Part shown: piece by piece, positions 38,819-46,964 of the stretch
How positions within the stretch are numbered: position 1 is the stretch's first letter
How the letters are laid out: every line of letters starts with the position of its first letter
Assembly: GCF_902832885.1 (NCBI RefSeq)
Contig: NZ_CADFDK010000002.1
Span: 434,001-498,000 of the forward strand
From: Burkholderia seminalis DSM 23518
Lineage (GTDB): Bacteria > Pseudomonadota > Gammaproteobacteria > Burkholderiales > Burkholderiaceae
DNA: 64,000 nucleotides
Direction: 5' to 3'
Notes under the pieces: model-generated
What the model was told of the DNA's origin: nothing
Databases searched by the model: none
What the model saw: the letters and a program-made list of their open reading frames with translations, nothing else
Position numbers and translations under genes: made by a program

Positions 38819-39868
38819 TTACGCTTCGACACCGAGGTCGCCCTCCGCGCGCACCGCGCCCGGCGGCTTGCCCACCACGCGCTTGAACGCGCGGCTGAAC
38901 GCGGCCAGCGAACCGTAGCCGAGCCGGTACGCGACGGCTTCGATCGTCTCGCGGTCGCGCGCGATCCACTGCGCGGCGAGCCGCATCCGCAACTCGGTCA
39001 GGTAGCGCACGGGCGTCATCCCGGTCGCCGCGAGAAACCGCTCGGCGAACACCGAGCGCGACACGCCCGCTTCGGTCGCGAGCTCCGCGACGCTCCAGTT
39101 GCGGCCCGGCTCGCGATGCAGCGCGACGATCGCGCGACCGAGCTTCGGTTCGCGCAGCGCCTGCACCCAGCCCGTTGCGTCGCCGCAGCCGCACTCGACC
39201 CAGCCGCGCACGATGAACGCCGCGACCACATCCGCGAGCCGCGCGAGGATGCCCGCGAAGCCCGCGCGCGCCGTGCATGCTTCGCGCTCCATCGCATCGA
39301 GCATCGGGCGGATTTCCGGGTAGCGCGCGAGCAGCGTGCCGACGTGCATGAACTCGGGCATCGTGCCGACCAGCGGCTGCATGCCGCCGAGATCGAGCTC
39401 CATGCACGCGCTGAAGATCAGCGCATCGCCGGCGCCCGGTTCCGTCGTCGCGCAGGTCGCGGGCGACACGCCGGCCGACGCCACCGACGCCACCGTATCG
39501 CAGAGCGTCGCGACCTCGAAGCCGTTGATCTCGCGGCACGGCACATCGGGATCGGATACCAGCGCGTGCATGCCGCCATGCGGCAGCAGGATCGCGTCGC
39601 CGCCCTCGAGCCGCATCGTGGCGCCCGACGCGTCGCGCAGCAGCACGGGCCCGCGCACGACGAAATGGAACTGCGCGCGGCCCGGCGCATGGCCGAAGTT
39701 CAGCCCGAACGGCCGCGCGACCTGGATGCGGCGGTACTGCACGCCGCTGAGGCGCATCCCCAGCAGCAGCTCGCTGACGAGGTCGTGCGTGTCGGGAATC
39801 GGGGGCAGAAGGGGCTCGGACATAGCGAGATTCGGACGTTCGATCAATAAGCACGGATTGTATGTCAT
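38819..39868 (-). CDS. AraC-family regulator with cupin sensor domain
   Basis: 349 residues from ATG 39868 (AGGA upstream), or 334 from ATG 39823. The N-terminal cupin_6-type domain (HFVVRGPVLLRDASGATMRLEGGDAILLPHGGMHAL) precedes a C-terminal pair of HTHs (SVAELATEAGVSRSVFAERFLAATGMTPVRYLTELRM and IEAVAYRLGYGSLAAFSRAFKRVVGKPPG). It is divergent from an MFS efflux-type transporter and probably controls it. The intergenic gap is only about 70 bases. Confidence 0.9.
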   Translation of the reverse strand: MTYNPCLLIERPNLAMSEPLLPPIPDTHDLVSELLLGMRLSGVQYRRIQVARPFGLNFGHAPGRAQFHFVVRGPVLLRDASGATMRLEGGDAILLPHGGMHALVSDPDVPCREINGFEVATLCDTVASVASAGVSPATCATTEPGAGDALIFSACMELDLGGMQPLVGTMPEFMHVGTLLARYPEIRPMLDAMEREACTARAGFAGILARLADVVAAFIVRGWVECGCGDATGWVQALREPKLGRAIVALHREPGRNWSVAELATEAGVSRSVFAERFLAATGMTPVRYLTELRMRLAAQWIARDRETIEAVAYRLGYGSLAAFSRAFKRVVGKPPGAVRAEGDLGVEA

Positions 39869-39938
39869 AGACCGTCCTGACGTGGTTCCTTACGATACGC
39901 CCTCATCAGTACTTTCCCTAACCGACACGGAACCACGC

Positions 39939-41141
39939 ATGAATCCCGGAATCTCCTCGGCCGCCTCGACGGCGGCCCCCCGCGAACCGGCCTGGGGCGC
40001 GGTATTCGCGATGGCGCTCGGCGTGTTCGGGCTCGTCACGGCCGAATTCCTGCCCGCGAGCCTGCTGACGCCGATGGCCGACAGCCTCGGCGTGACCGAA
40101 GGCGTGGCCGGGCAGGCCGTCACGGCCACCGCGACGGTCGCGCTCGTCACGAGCCTGCTGATCTCGGCACTGACGCGCACGATCGACCGGCGGCGCGTGC
40201 TGCTCGTGTTCTCGGTGCTGCTCGTCGCGTCGAACCTGGCGGTCGCGTTCGCGCCCAACCTGACGATGCTGCTGATCGGCCGCGTCGTGCTCGGCATCGC
40301 GCTCGGCGGTTTCTGGACGATGGCGACGGCCACCGCGATGCGGCTCGTGCCGACGTCGATGGTGCCGCGCGCGCTGTCGATCATCTTCAGCGGCGTGGCG
40401 GTCGCGACGATCGCGTCCGCGCCGATGGGCAGCTACTTCGGTCACCTGATCGGCTGGCGCAACGTGTTCCTGATCGCGGCCGTGCTCGGCGGCGTCGCGT
40501 TCGTGTCGCAGCTCCTCACGCTGCCGTCGATGCCGCCGAGCGGCACGACGCGGCTGCGCACGCTGATCGACGTGCTGCGCCGGCCGACCGTCGGCCTCGG
40601 GATGTTCGCGACGATCCTCGTGTTCACCGGGCATTTCGCGTTCTTCACGTACCTGCGGCCGTTCCTCGAACAGGTGGCCGGTGTCGGCGTGAACGGGCTG
40701 TCGGCGATCCTGCTCGGCTACGGCATCGCGAACTTCGTCGGCACGTCGCTGGCCGGCCGCGTGCTCGAACACCGGCTGCGGCCGATGCTGATCGGCATGC
40801 CCGCGTTGATGGTCGTGCTGGGCATCGCGCTCGTCGTGCTCGGCCGCGCGCCGGTGATCGACGCGGTGCTCGTCGCGTTGTGGGGGATGGCGTTCGGCGG
40901 CGTGCCGGTCGCGTGGTCGACGTGGGTCACGCGCACCGTGCCCGATGAAGCGGAGAGCGCGGGCGGGCTGATCGTCGCGGCGATCCAGCTGGCGATCGCG
41001 ACGGGCGCGGCGGTCGGCGGCGTCGTGTTCGATGCGAACGGCGCGGCCGGCGTGTTCGTCGGCGCGGCCGTCGTGCTGGCGGTCGCGGTCGCGACGATCG
41101 TGACCGGCGTGCCGAAGCGCGTCGGCGTGGTCGCGTCCTGA
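39939..41141 (+). CDS. MFS transporter, DHA1-type (SotB/AraJ-like)
   Basis: 400 residues from ATG 39939. Twelve hydrophobic segments. Family features are WGAVFAMALGVFGLVTAEFLPASLLTPMA in TM1 and RTIDRRRVLLVFSVLLVASN after TM2. This subfamily exports sugars, purines or drugs. The adjacent divergent AraC/cupin regulator suggests substrate-induced expression. Confidence 0.87.
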   Translation: MNPGISSAASTAAPREPAWGAVFAMALGVFGLVTAEFLPASLLTPMADSLGVTEGVAGQAVTATATVALVTSLLISALTRTIDRRRVLLVFSVLLVASNLAVAFAPNLTMLLIGRVVLGIALGGFWTMATATAMRLVPTSMVPRALSIIFSGVAVATIASAPMGSYFGHLIGWRNVFLIAAVLGGVAFVSQLLTLPSMPPSGTTRLRTLIDVLRRPTVGLGMFATILVFTGHFAFFTYLRPFLEQVAGVGVNGLSAILLGYGIANFVGTSLAGRVLEHRLRPMLIGMPALMVVLGIALVVLGRAPVIDAVLVALWGMAFGGVPVAWSTWVTRTVPDEAESAGGLIVAAIQLAIATGAAVGGVVFDANGAAGVFVGAAVVLAVAVATIVTGVPKRVGVVAS

Positions 41142-41144
41142 GCG

Positions 41145-41177
41145 GCCGGGCGGCGCGCGTGGCACGGGCCGCCCGGC
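41145..41177. terminator. Bidirectional terminator hairpin
   Basis: GCCGGGCGGC and GCCGCCCGGC form a perfect 10-bp stem with a 13-base loop, between the convergent MFS and aldo-keto reductase genes. Confidence 0.65.
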
Positions 41178-41190
41178 GATCGTCCGCGCG

Positions 41191-42069
41191 TCAGGCGGCG
41201 CCGGCACCCGCGATGCGGTCGAGCGCCGCGAGCGCGTCCGCCGGCAGATCGAGGTCGGCTGCCGCGAGGTTCTCGCGCAGATGCGCGACCGACGACGTGC
41301 CGGGAATCAGGAGGAGATTCGGCGCGCGGCGCAGCAGCCACGCCAGCGCGACCTGCATCGGCGTCGCGCCGGTACGGGCCGCCACGCCGGACAGCGTCGA
41401 CGACTGCAGCGGCGAGAAGCCGCCGAGCGGAAAGTACGGCACGTACGCGATGCCGTCGCGGGCAAGCGAGTCGATCAGCGCATCGTCGCCGCGATGCGCG
41501 ATGTTGTAGTGGTTCTGCACGCAGACGATGTCGCAGAGGCGCCGGCCCTGTGCGACCTGCGCGGGCGTGACGTTGCTCAGGCCGATGTGCCGCACGAGCC
41601 CGCGCCGCTGCAGTTCGGCGAGCGTGGCGAGCGGCGCTTCGATCGATCCCTCGGCCGGCCCGTGCGGGTCGAACATGATGCGCAGGTTGACGACGTCGAG
41701 CACGTCGAGTCCCAGGTTGCGCAGGTTGTCGTGCACGGCCCGTTCCAGTTTGTCGGGTGCGAACGCGGGCAGCCACGACGCGTCGTCGCCGCGTCGCGCG
41801 CCGATCTTGGTGACGATCACGAGATCGTCGCGATACGGATGCAGTGCTTCGCGGATCAACTGGTTGGTCACGTGCGGGCCGTAGAAATCGCTGGTGTCGA
41901 GATGATCGACGCCGGATTCGACGGCTTCGCGCAAGACCTTCAATGCCGCGTCGCGATCCTTCGGCGGGCCGAATACCCCGGGCCCCGCGAGCTGCATTGC
42001 GCCGTAGCCGATGCGTTTGACGTGGCGATCGCCGAGCCTGAAGGTGGCGGTGGGGTGAATGTCGGGCAT
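41191..42069 (-). CDS. pdxI: Aldo/keto reductase, PdxI (YdbC)-like pyridoxal reductase
   Basis: 292 residues, collinear with E. coli PdxI/YdbC. Shared blocks are IGYGAMQLAGPGVFGPPKDR, HLDTSDFYGPHVTNQLIREAL, VIVTKIGARRGDDASWLPAF and LLLIPGTSSVAHLREN. Catalytic Asp, Tyr and Lys are present in DTSDFYG and VTKIG. PdxI reduces pyridoxal to pyridoxine with NADPH in vitamin B6 salvage. It is divergent from a LysR gene. A broader aldehyde-reductase role cannot be excluded. Confidence 0.87.
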   Translation of the reverse strand: MPDIHPTATFRLGDRHVKRIGYGAMQLAGPGVFGPPKDRDAALKVLREAVESGVDHLDTSDFYGPHVTNQLIREALHPYRDDLVIVTKIGARRGDDASWLPAFAPDKLERAVHDNLRNLGLDVLDVVNLRIMFDPHGPAEGSIEAPLATLAELQRRGLVRHIGLSNVTPAQVAQGRRLCDIVCVQNHYNIAHRGDDALIDSLARDGIAYVPYFPLGGFSPLQSSTLSGVAARTGATPMQVALAWLLRRAPNLLLIPGTSSVAHLRENLAAADLDLPADALAALDRIAGAGAA

Positions 42070-42143
42070 GACCGTACTCCTGTCGATGAGATGAATGCGC
42101 CCAGCATAGGGACGAGCCGTCTGCGCGATAAGCCGTCATAATC

Positions 42144-42158
42144 CGTACGGGCTGTACG
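42144..42158. promoter_or_regulatory. Putative LysR operator
   Basis: CGTAC-GGGCT-GTACG is a perfect 5-bp dyad in the 101-bp region between the divergent pdxI and LysR genes, close to the LysR start. Confidence 0.45.
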
Positions 42159-42170
42159 AAAAGGCGAACA

Positions 42171-43070
42171 ATGCAAACCGATCTGGGCGATCTGAACGCG
42201 TTCATGGCCGTGGCACGCGCCGGCGGATTCCGCGACGCCGCACGCATGACGGGCCTCAGCGCATCGGGGCTGAGCGAGGCCGTGCGCCGGCTGGAAGCGC
42301 GGCTCGGCGTGCGGCTGCTGCATCGCACGACGCGCAGCGTCGTGCCCACCGAAGCCGGCGAGCGCCTGCTCGCGCGCCTCGGGCCCGCGCTGACCGAAGT
42401 GGCGGCGGCGCTGGACGATATCGACGAATTCCGCGACCGACCGGCCGGCACGCTGAAGCTCAACGTGCCGGTCAGCGCATCGCGGCTCGTGTTGCCCGCG
42501 ATCGTGCCGCGCTTTCTCGACGCGTACCCGGATATCCGGCTGGAAGTGATCGCCGACGAGAGTTTCGTCGACGTGCTGGCGGCCGGCTGCGACGCGGGCA
42601 TCCGCTACGACGAACGGCTCGAGCAGGACATGATCGCGGTGCCGATCGGGCCGCGCGTCCAGCGGTTCGCGACCGCGGCGGCGCCCGGTTATCTCGACCG
42701 GCACGGCCGGCCGCGGCATCCGCGCGACCTGCTCGACCACAAGTGCCTGCGCGGGCGCTTCGCGAGCGGCGCGATGCTGCCGTGGGAGTTCGAGCGCGAC
42801 GGCGAAGTCGTGCGGGTCGAGCCGGCCGCCGGGCCGCTGCTGGTCCAGATCGGCGGCGCGTCGGAGCTGCTGGTCGATGCGGCGCTCGCCGGTACGGGCA
42901 TCCTGCATCTGTTCGAAGAGTGGGTGCGCCCGCATTTCGACAGCGGCGCGCTCGAACGGGTGCTCGAACCGTGGTGGCGGCCGTTCCCGGGGCCTTTCCT
43001 GTACTACCCGGGGCGGCGGCTCGTGCCGCCGGCACTGCGAGCGTTCATCGATTTCATCAAGGCGTCCTGA
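42171..43070 (+). CDS. LysR-family transcriptional regulator
   Basis: 299 residues. The HTH is DLNAFMAVARAGGFRDAARMTGLSASGLSEAVRRLEARLG, and the effector domain begins GTLKLNVPVSASRLVLPAIVPRFLDAYPDI. It is divergent from the pdxI-type reductase gene and its likely regulator. Confidence 0.9.
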   Translation: MQTDLGDLNAFMAVARAGGFRDAARMTGLSASGLSEAVRRLEARLGVRLLHRTTRSVVPTEAGERLLARLGPALTEVAAALDDIDEFRDRPAGTLKLNVPVSASRLVLPAIVPRFLDAYPDIRLEVIADESFVDVLAAGCDAGIRYDERLEQDMIAVPIGPRVQRFATAAAPGYLDRHGRPRHPRDLLDHKCLRGRFASGAMLPWEFERDGEVVRVEPAAGPLLVQIGGASELLVDAALAGTGILHLFEEWVRPHFDSGALERVLEPWWRPFPGPFLYYPGRRLVPPALRAFIDFIKAS

Positions 43071-43336
43071 GCATCGCCCGGCGCATCCGCGCGTGCGTCG
43101 AGCAACTGCCTGGCTGCGTCGTCGATCGCGGGGCCGACCGATTCACGATGCACGCGCCGCAGCAGGCTGCGCGACACGACGCCCCGGTCGGCGACGAACG
43201 GCTGCATGCCGAGCCGAGCGAACCTCGGATGCGGCAGGTTGCGTGGCCCTTCGCGCGGAGCCATGTCGATGCCACAGCCGAAACAGCCCGGTGCCGCATC
43301 GTTGGTCATCGGCACGTCCCGGTGGCGGCCCATCAC
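43004..43336 (-). CDS. Possible small protein or gene remnant (weak)
   Basis: A 110-codon minus-strand frame occupies the otherwise empty 340 bases between the LysR gene and the PEP-mutase-like gene. It reads plausibly (GCFGCGIDMAPREG, then PRFARLGMQPFVADRGVVSRSLLRRV), but I recognise no family. Its last 67 bases overlap the end of the LysR gene on the other strand. It may be the tail of a decayed gene. Nothing better is seen in 43071-43410. Confidence 0.25.
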   Translation of the reverse strand: MMGRHRDVPMTNDAAPGCFGCGIDMAPREGPRNLPHPRFARLGMQPFVADRGVVSRSLLRRVHRESVGPAIDDAARQLLDARADAPGDAQDALMKSMNARSAGGTSRRPG

Positions 43337-43410
43337 GATCGCCCGAATGGCTGCGCGGCACCCGAAGCGTAGGCGGTGCGCACGCCGTGCGCGACCGTCC
43401 CGCGCATCCG

Positions 43411-44172
43411 CTAGCGGCTTTCCTTGATCATCGACGCGAGCGTCTTCATGGCCTGCAGGTACGGATACGGCCCGTGGCTGATGCGCGCCACGCCGTAGTC
43501 GGCGAGTTCCGCGAGCGTCGGCGTTTCCGACACGCGCATCACGTTCACGGGCAGCGGCGATGCGGCCGTCAGCGCGCGGATGAGCGCCGGCGAGCGGAGA
43601 CCCGGCACGAACAGGCCGTCGGCACCGGCCGCCGCGTAGGCACGAGCGCGCGCCAGCGTTGCGTCGAGCAGGCGTTCGTCATGCGCCTCGGCCGCGGCCG
43701 TGAAGAACACGTCGGTGCGCGCGTTGATGAAGTAATCCGCGCCCGCGCGATCGGCCGCCTGCCGTGCCGCCGCGAGACGGGCTGCCGCTTCGTCGACGTC
43801 GCGCAGTGCACCCGTCGCGGGAATACTGTCTTCGAGATTGCAGCCGATCGCGCCGGCCTGGATGCTCAGCGTGATCGTGTCGCCGACATCCTCCGGCCGC
43901 TCGCCGTATCCGCTTTCGAGATCGACGGTGACGGGCAGGCTCGTCGCGCGCGTGATCCGTTCGAGCACCTCCATCATCAGCGCGCGCGGCATCTGCTCGC
44001 CGTCGGTGAAGCCGTTCGCCGCCGCGACCGACCAGCTGCCGGTCGCCAGCGCGACGGCGCCCGCGTCGGCCGCCGTGCGCGCGCTGCCGGCATCCCAGAC
44101 GTTGAACAGCGCCAGCGGCTGGCCCGCGCGGTGTAGCGACCGGAACGTCGCGCCTTTCTCATTGCTGCCCAT
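43411..44172 (-). CDS. Isocitrate lyase/PEP mutase family protein
   Basis: 253 residues from ATG 44172. Family features are LFNVWDAGSARTAADAGAVALATGSWS near the N-terminus, the metal-binding VDLESGYGERPEDV, and AIGCNLEDS. Members cleave or mutate C-C or P-C bonds of 2-oxo or 2-hydroxy acids (oxaloacetate hydrolases, carboxyphosphonoenolpyruvate-type enzymes). The reaction here is undetermined. It overlaps the upstream reductase gene by 14 bases, so the two form an operon under the TetR-type operators at 45228-45260. Confidence 0.85.
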   Translation of the reverse strand: MGSNEKGATFRSLHRAGQPLALFNVWDAGSARTAADAGAVALATGSWSVAAANGFTDGEQMPRALMMEVLERITRATSLPVTVDLESGYGERPEDVGDTITLSIQAGAIGCNLEDSIPATGALRDVDEAAARLAAARQAADRAGADYFINARTDVFFTAAAEAHDERLLDATLARARAYAAAGADGLFVPGLRSPALIRALTAASPLPVNVMRVSETPTLAELADYGVARISHGPYPYLQAMKTLASMIKESR

Positions 44173-45214
44173 GCTTGCTCCTCCTGGTGAAAACCGGATC
44201 GGTCGTCGTGCCGAACGATACTGCCACGGTATCGAGCGCCGCGAGGAAATCGCGCGCGTCGAACAGTTCGCCGAGGCTGCGCACGCCGCCTGACACCCGC
44301 GTCTTGCCGGTGACCAGGCGCACGGCCGCCTCGACGATGATCGGCGCGCTGACCGCGTAGATGTCGCGGCCCGACGCGATCGCGCGATGCGTCGTGCCGC
44401 CCTGCGCGACGATCGCGTCCATCGCGAATTGCTGGGCTGAGCGGCCCAGTGCGTCGGCCGGCGCGGGCGGCGGCGTGGCGGCATCGCGCACGTCGCGCAG
44501 CGCGCGCGTCGCGAGCCAGGAATCGATCGTATCGATACGCAGATGACGCGCCAGTGTCATGACTTCCGAAAACGGCAGCAGCGTCACGTCGACAGTACCG
44601 ATCGGCGGCGGAAACGGCCACACGCGCTCGCGTGCGGCCGACGGCACCGGCGTCGGCTTTCCGCCTTGCTGCACGAGCCTCACCGCGCGATTGCGTTCGC
44701 CCGTCACGCGCGTGCCGCGCGTCGGGTGCCAGCGGTCGAGCCCGGTCGCGATGTCGACGCGGTCGATCGGCCGATCGCGGTCGGCGACCGCCGTGACGAG
44801 CAGGTCGGCCAGGCCGCCGTAGAACGCGGCGGCCGGCACGACGGTCAGGTTCGCGGCCCGCGCGCGGGCGTCGACGTGTTCGGTCAGCGCCAGCACCGAC
44901 GGCTGTTCGGCCGTCAGGTCGAGATAGGGAATGCCGGCGCGCAGCGCCGCATCGGCCAGCGGCAGCGCGGTATCGAGGTAGGGGCCCGCGCAGTTGATCA
45001 GGGCATCCGCGCCGCGCAACGCGGCGTCGAGCGCGGCCGCATCGTCGATCGCGGCGACGCGCGCCGGCGCCGCATCGGCGCCGTCTTCGGCAAGCCGCGC
45101 GGCGTCGCGGCCGAGGCGAAGCGCGCGAAGGCCGCGCCGGGCCAGCTCGGCCACCACGAACCGCCCGGTGTGACCGGCGGCGCCATAGACTGCAACCGTC
45201 ATTCGATCGTCCAT
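44159..45214 (-). CDS. Saccharopine dehydrogenase-like NAD(P)-binding protein
   Basis: 351 residues (or 347 from ATG 45202). The N-terminal Rossmann motif VAVYGAAGHTGRFVVAELARRG, then LINCAGPYLDTALPLADAALRAG and GIPYLDLTAEQP, are typical of the saccharopine dehydrogenase / trans-acting enoyl reductase family. It likely reduces an unknown carbonyl or enoyl substrate. First gene of a two-gene leftward operon whose promoter (-35 TTGACG, 17 bp, -10 TATAAA on the minus strand) contains TetR-type palindromes. Confidence 0.85.
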   Translation of the reverse strand: MDDRMTVAVYGAAGHTGRFVVAELARRGLRALRLGRDAARLAEDGADAAPARVAAIDDAAALDAALRGADALINCAGPYLDTALPLADAALRAGIPYLDLTAEQPSVLALTEHVDARARAANLTVVPAAAFYGGLADLLVTAVADRDRPIDRVDIATGLDRWHPTRGTRVTGERNRAVRLVQQGGKPTPVPSAARERVWPFPPPIGTVDVTLLPFSEVMTLARHLRIDTIDSWLATRALRDVRDAATPPPAPADALGRSAQQFAMDAIVAQGGTTHRAIASGRDIYAVSAPIIVEAAVRLVTGKTRVSGGVRSLGELFDARDFLAALDTVAVSFGTTTDPVFTRRSKHGQQ

Positions 45215-45227
45215 GACCCAATCCGAT

Positions 45228-45260
45228 ACAGAACGGTCTGTTTTATAGTACAGATCTGTA
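45228..45260. promoter_or_regulatory. Double TetR-type operator
   Basis: Two palindromes: ACAGA-ACGG-TCTGT at 45228-45241 and the perfect TACAGATCTGTA at 45249-45260. They share the ACAGA/TCTGT half-site and their centres are exactly 20 bp apart, two helical turns, so two dimers would bind one DNA face. Confidence 0.8.
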
Positions 45261-45270
45261 GCGTCGTCAA
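45242..45270 (-). promoter_or_regulatory. Sigma-70-type promoter of the reductase operon
   Basis: On the minus strand TTGACG (45270-45265), a 17-bp spacer and TATAAA (45247-45242). One TetR-type palindrome fills the spacer and the other covers the expected start near 45235. This is a layout for strong repression. Confidence 0.8.
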
Positions 45271-45332
45271 GATCACGGTGCTATGATCGGAGCCCCTGTT
45301 GCGGTAACGGCGGCCAGGACGGCCGGGCTTCG

Positions 45333-45926
45333 ATGAAAAAGGACATGGATGCACACGGGAGCGTGCCCGATACGCGCGAACGCATTCTGCAGACGGCCAG
45401 CGCGCTGTTCTACCGGGAAGGCACGCGCGCGGTCGGCGTGGACCTGATCGTCGCGCAGGCGGGCGTCGCGAAGACGAGCCTGTATCGTCATTTCGCGACG
45501 AAGGACGACCTGATCGAGGCGTTCCTGTTGCGCGAGGACGCCGATTTCTGGGCGCATTGGGATGCGGTGGCGCAGCGCTACAAGCGCACGCCGCGCGAAG
45601 AGCTGGACGCGCAGCTTCAATGGCTGGGCGAGCGCATCGAGCGGCCCGGCTATCGCGGCTGCCCGCAGATCAACATCGCCGCGGAATACGCGGACGACAG
45701 TCATCCGGCCCGCAAGGTCGCGGTCGCGCACAAGCAGGAACTGCGGCGCCGGTTGACGGAGCTGGCGGGCACGCTGCGGGTCGACGACCCGGAAACCTTC
45801 GCGCTGCGGCTCGCGACGGTCATCGACGGCGCGCTGAGCAGCGGTCGGGCGCTGCACGCGTACGGGGCCGCGCGGTTCCTGCAGGAATTCGCGCAACTGC
45901 TGTTGCCGAAGAAGGGCAGGAAGTAA
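45333..45926 (+). CDS. TetR-family repressor
   Basis: 197 residues. The N-terminal TetR HTH is TRERILQTASALFYREGTRAVGVDLIVAQAGVAKTSLYRHFATKDDLIEAFL. The ligand-binding domain contains GYRGCPQINIAAEYAD. It is divergent from the reductase/PEP-mutase-like operon, and the double operator at 45228-45260 lies between them, so it almost certainly represses that operon and perhaps itself. Confidence 0.92.
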   Translation: MKKDMDAHGSVPDTRERILQTASALFYREGTRAVGVDLIVAQAGVAKTSLYRHFATKDDLIEAFLLREDADFWAHWDAVAQRYKRTPREELDAQLQWLGERIERPGYRGCPQINIAAEYADDSHPARKVAVAHKQELRRRLTELAGTLRVDDPETFALRLATVIDGALSSGRALHAYGAARFLQEFAQLLLPKKGRK

Positions 45927-45956
45927 GCGCGCCCGCCACCGGGTTCGCGCGCCGGT

Positions 45957-46424
45957 TCAGCCGGGTGTCGACGGATCGACCGACAGCATGCGCAACTGGC
46001 CGCGCAACCGATCGACGTCGCCCGGCGCGAAAGGCTGCTCGATCTCGGCATGCGTTTGCTGCCACAACGGGAACGCTTCGGCCAGCAGGTCGCGGCCGGC
46101 CGGCGTCAGTTCGAGCAGGCGGCTGCGGCGGTCGTCCGGATCCTGCGCGATCGTGACGAGGCCGCGCCGCTCGAGCGGCTTGAGCGCGGCCGTGAGCGTG
46201 GTGCGGTCCATCGCGAGCAGCGACGCGACCGATTTCATCGGGGCCGGTTGCGGCCGGTTCAGCGACATCAGCAGCGAAAACTGGCCGTTGGTGAGATCGA
46301 GCGGGCGCAGCACATCGTCGAAGATGCGCGCGAGATTGCGCGCCGCGCGCTGCATGTGCAGGCACAGGCAGCAATCGCGCACCATCAGCGTCGTTTCGAA
46401 AGGAAGCGTTTCTTTTCGTGCCAT
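45957..46424 (-). CDS. MarR-family regulator
   Basis: 155 residues. The winged-helix core is LTNGQFSLLMSLNRPQPAPMKSVASLLAMDRTTLTAALKPLERRGLV with the wing QDPDDRRSRLLELTPAG. An N-terminal CCLCLHMQRAARN contains three cysteines that could sense oxidants; this is inference. The predicted transcription start coincides with the ATG, so the mRNA may be leaderless. Alternatively translation starts at the ATG at residue 14. It probably regulates the divergent YciI and GST genes. Confidence 0.9.
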   Translation of the reverse strand: MARKETLPFETTLMVRDCCLCLHMQRAARNLARIFDDVLRPLDLTNGQFSLLMSLNRPQPAPMKSVASLLAMDRTTLTAALKPLERRGLVTIAQDPDDRRSRLLELTPAGRDLLAEAFPLWQQTHAEIEQPFAPGDVDRLRGQLRMLSVDPSTPG

Positions 46425-46430
46425 GTTGCA

Positions 46431-46459
46431 ATTATGTTGATATCAACCTATTGTGTCAA
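46431..46459 (-). promoter_or_regulatory. marR promoter with operator in the spacer
   Basis: On the minus strand TTGACA (46459-46454), a 17-bp spacer and CATAAT (46436-46431). The perfect 12-bp palindrome GTTGATATCAAC at 46436-46447 lies across the spacer and the -10 edge, the classic place for MarR autorepression. It also sits upstream of the divergent YciI gene. Confidence 0.8.
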
Positions 46460-46505
46460 GGTCAAGGGGCGGCAGCCCGCCGCGTCCGTCATCGGAGGAG
46501 CAGGC

Positions 46506-46874
46506 ATGAGTGCGCAACAGCAGTTGTATCTCGCCGTATTTCTCGGAACGAAGGATAGCCCGGCCATGAAGGCGTGGGTGGCGCTGTCGGAGGCGGAGCG
46601 GCGCACGCGCGAGCGGGACGGCATTGCCGCATGGCATGCGTGGGTCGACCGGCATCGCGATGCGATCGTCGAGATGGGCGGGCCGCTCGGCAAGACCAAG
46701 ACCATCGACGCGACCGGCATCAAGGACGCCGCCAACGCGCTGAGCGGGTTTACCGTCGTGCGCGCGGCGTCGCACGACGCGGCGGCCGCGATGTTCGAGG
46801 GCCATCCGCATTTCACGCTGTTCCCGGGCGTGTCGGTCGACGTGATGCCCGTGCTGGCGATTCCCGGTGCGTGA
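46506..46874 (+). CDS. YciI-like protein
   Basis: 122 residues from ATG 46506 (GGAGGAGCAGGC upstream). It resembles YCII-domain proteins (MSAQQQLYLAVFLGTKDSPAMKAW, then WVDRHRDAIVEMGGPLGKTKTIDATGIKDA and HPHFTLFPGVSVDVMPV), a ferredoxin-like fold of mostly unknown function. It is divergent from marR and upstream of a GST gene. Confidence 0.82.
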   Translation: MSAQQQLYLAVFLGTKDSPAMKAWVALSEAERRTRERDGIAAWHAWVDRHRDAIVEMGGPLGKTKTIDATGIKDAANALSGFTVVRAASHDAAAAMFEGHPHFTLFPGVSVDVMPVLAIPGA

Positions 46875-46964
46875 GCGACCCGCCATGCCGGGTGCCGCGC
46901 GTCGCGTCGATGCGCGCTGGGCGCCCTGCGGACTGATTCCCGACATTCTGGATGGAGACTGGCG

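Noticed and set aside
41168-41190. CRISPR-like or REP-type repeats from the many GC-rich hairpins
   Set aside because: The hairpins differ in sequence from one another and each sits at a gene end; they are independent terminators, not a repeat family.
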